This document shows, piece by piece, positions 62,831 through 64,000 of a stretch of 64,000 nt of DNA (position 1 is the first letter of the stretch; every line of letters begins with the position of its first letter). The position numbers and the translations under genes were made by a program. The stretch covers positions 62,001 through 126,000 of the forward strand of contig CALVBU010000005.1 of the NCBI GenBank assembly GCA_944325875.1, read 5' to 3'. The notes under the pieces are model-generated. The model was not told where the DNA came from and searched no databases. It saw nothing but the letters and a program-made list of their open reading frames with translations. This DNA is from Candidatus Gastranaerophilales bacterium (GTDB lineage: Bacteria > Cyanobacteriota > Vampirovibrionia > Gastranaerophilales > Gastranaerophilaceae).

Positions 62831-62857
62831 TTTTTTGAGTATAATATGTATGTACAT

Positions 62858-62929
62858 AGCGGTATCGTCTAGTGGTTAGGACGGGAGATTCTCATTCTCC
62901 AAACAGGGGTTCAATTCCCCTTACCGCCG
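62858..62929 (+). tRNA. tRNA-Glu (CTC)
   Basis: Cloverleaf with D-arm GTCTAGTGGTTAGGAC, anticodon arm GGAGA-TTCTCAT-TCTCC (anticodon CTC, Glu) and T-arm AGGGG-TTCAATT-CCCCT. Acceptor pairs 2-7 are perfect (GCGGTA/TACCGC), but position 1 is A opposite C72. CCA is not encoded. A TATAAT at 62840 is the likely promoter. Confidence 0.9.
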
Positions 62930-62962
62930 ATTAGCATGATATATAGCGGGCTTGAGGATATT

Positions 62963-63283
62963 ATGGCTTGGTTGTATTTGATGATAGCGGCAGCTTTTGA
63001 AGTTGGTTGGCCATTAGGTTTAAAAATGGCATCATTATCAAGTAGTTTAAGATTTTGGTGGATTTTGTTTGCAATAGTTGCAATGACATTGAGTGGTGTG
63101 TTTTTATACCTATCTCAAAAACAAATTCCCGTAGGAACAGCTTATGCTATATGGACCGGAATTGGTGCAGCTTGTACTTTTTTAATAGGCTGTATTTTCT
63201 TTAATGATTCTGTAAATATGATGAAAATATTTGGAGTTTTATTCATAATTACTGGTGTTGCTTTTCTTAAGCTTGCTCATTAA
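62963..63283 (+). CDS. SMR-family exporter, Gdx/SugE-like
   Basis: A 106-residue, four-helix small multidrug resistance protein starting at the ATG after TTGAGG. The first helix has LYLMIAAAFEVGWPLGLKMA with the central Glu, and the third AYAIWTGIGAACTFLIG, which matches the Gdx (formerly SugE) guanidinium-exporter subgroup more than EmrE. Such proteins act as dual-topology or paired dimers; only one copy is here. It sits between tRNA-Glu and tRNA-Thr. Confidence 0.88.
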   Translation: MAWLYLMIAAAFEVGWPLGLKMASLSSSLRFWWILFAIVAMTLSGVFLYLSQKQIPVGTAYAIWTGIGAACTFLIGCIFFNDSVNMMKIFGVLFIITGVAFLKLAH

Positions 63284-63359
63284 ATAATCTTGATTTTTCA
63301 TATTAAAAGAGTTAAGCTAAGATACGATATTTCAATAGATTTTAAAAATTAAATTTCAA

Positions 63360-63432
63360 GCCGATATAGCTCAGTTGGTAGAGCAACTCATTCGTAATGA
63401 GTAGGTCAAGGGTTCAAGTCCCTTTATCGGCT
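63360..63432 (+). tRNA. tRNA-Thr (CGT)
   Basis: Acceptor GCCGATA/TATCGGC, D-arm with AGCTCAGTTGGTAGAGC, anticodon arm CTCAT-TCGTA-ATGAG reading CGT (Thr, ACG codon), T-arm GGG-TTCAAGT-CCC. CCA is not encoded. Confidence 0.93.
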
Positions 63433-63502
63433 TATCTTGAAAATATTGTCTTGACAAAAAAAAATTAGCATATACAATAAAAATACATTCAATAAATCCT
63501 TT

Positions 63503-63592
63503 GGAGGAGTGCCAGAGCGGTTGATTGGAGCGGTCTTGAAAACCGTCGTACGTGCGAGCGTACCGTGGGTTCGAATCCCACCTCCTCCTCCA
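63503..63592 (+). tRNA. tRNA-Ser (TGA)
   Basis: Class II tRNA: acceptor GGAGGAG/CTCCTCC, anticodon loop CTTGAAA with anticodon TGA (Ser, UCA), a long variable arm (TCGTACGTGCGAGCGTAC) and T-arm GTGGG-TTCGAAT-CCCAC. CCA appears to be encoded (63590-63592), with T as discriminator. Confidence 0.93.
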
Positions 63593-63597
63593 TTTAA

Positions 63598-63622
63598 GCC
63601 ACCATCAAAGGTGGCTTTTTTA
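63598..63622 (+). terminator. Terminator after tRNA-Ser
   Basis: GCCACC pairs with GGTGGC around ATCAAA and is followed by six T residues. Confidence 0.88.
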
Positions 63623-63702
63623 GTGCGTTTTGGACATATAAACCTTTCCGTAAATATACATCCCATATCCCCCTTGGGGACTACGTGGGGACTGAGAAAT
63701 TA

Positions 63703-63990
63703 CTATTGAGTTTTTTTACTATTTTTTAATTTAGTATATGGCTCGAAATCCCATATTTTCTCTTTTTCTTTATCAAAATTAAAACTTCTGTCCTTAGTAT
63801 ACACTGTTAATTTGTCAAGTTTATAAATCAACCAGTATAATTCTTTTTTCATTTCTGACAAGGCAAGTTCTTCAACGGTACAATATTCACAGTAGTCTTT
63901 GCATTTATTTGTACAAGTTGTTTTTAAGTTTAATAAATCAGGACGATTTTCTTTTAACCAATCTTTAAATAGAAAGTTTAAATCATCCAT
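63703..63990 (-). CDS. Small Cys-rich protein, unknown
   Basis: A 95-residue protein (MDDLNFLFKDWLKENRPDL) with a four-Cys group TTCTNKCKDYCEYCTVEELA that could bind metal, and a charged helical remainder ending in Lys residues. The ATG lies ten bases from the window edge, so its ribosome-binding site and context are cut off. It is separated from tRNA-Ser by about 110 bases containing a doubled GGGGACT. It may belong to an element inserted next to the tRNA gene; this cannot be verified here. Confidence 0.6.
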   Translation of the reverse strand: MDDLNFLFKDWLKENRPDLLNLKTTCTNKCKDYCEYCTVEELALSEMKKELYWLIYKLDKLTVYTKDRSFNFDKEKEKIWDFEPYTKLKNSKKTQ

Positions 63991-64000
63991 AAATTTATAT

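Noticed and set aside
63424-63709. Frames on both strands over the tRNA-Ser gene
   Set aside because: They read through a perfect tRNA cloverleaf and its terminator; the translation GGGGGIRTHG-type segment is the well-known artefact of tRNA-Ser/Leu genes.

Overview
The window is AT-rich, densely coded, double-membrane bacterial chromosome. Gene content (signal-peptide porin, DnaB, DnaG-SigA, rpsF-ssb-rpsR, a DnaN-linked origin like that of cyanobacteria) together with many short low-complexity proteins and EF-hand proteins suggests a gut-type Vampirovibrionia/Melainabacteria (Gastranaerophilales-like) genome. That assignment is an inference from gene style; no rRNA is present to confirm it. 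No insertion sequence, prophage block or CRISPR array was seen.

Layout. 1-5.8 kb: a truncated TPR protein, an aldose epimerase, an unknown helical protein, mnmE and a two-EF-hand protein. 5.9-8.9 kb: a large FtsH-like (M41) protease whose AAA modules look catalytically dead. 9-15.5 kb: recJ, a GNAT-like protein, dapF, rpsF-ssb-rpsR, der. 15.5-20 kb: nitrilase-family hydrolase, repeat protein, HxlR regulator, ispF, AlkD-like repair protein, a mini LuxR-type HTH gene and a cation exporter. 20-25.5 kb: a 1728-residue protein with EF-hand, LysM, FHA and calpain-like protease domains plus a small co-transcribed partner; this is the strongest candidate for an undescribed system. 25.6-30.5 kb: bioB, a small membrane protein, a GT-C glycosyltransferase and metG.

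30.5-35.2 kb is the replication/transcription core: dnaN, a 0.55 kb gene-free region with six exact copies (plus one near copy) of a DnaA-box-like 9-mer (candidate oriC) and an orphan promoter-hairpin-terminator unit (candidate small RNA), then sigA and dnaG. 35-43 kb: a receiver-kinase hybrid, two Xer recombinases, bioD-like, an XRE regulator with a perfect palindromic operator, TPR lipoprotein-like or secreted protein, engB. 43-47.6 kb: small-protein region, redox protein-fluC-endonuclease IV operon, a paralogous pair of small acidic proteins and a CheD/CNF-like protein. 47.7-61 kb: lepA, prmC, DUF3137-like protein, ion transporter, Cys-cluster protein, ArnT-like glycosyltransferase, dnaB, lytic transglycosylase, outer-membrane porin, PLP decarboxylase. 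61-64 kb: two MarR regulators with a palindromic operator, a Ser/Ala-rich protein, three tRNA genes (Glu, Thr, Ser), an SMR exporter, and what may be the edge of an inserted element.

A genome-style feature runs through the window: about ten genes have a -10 hexamer ending only 6-7 bases before the start codon with no ribosome-binding site, which predicts leaderless mRNAs, while most others have clear AGGAG-type sites.
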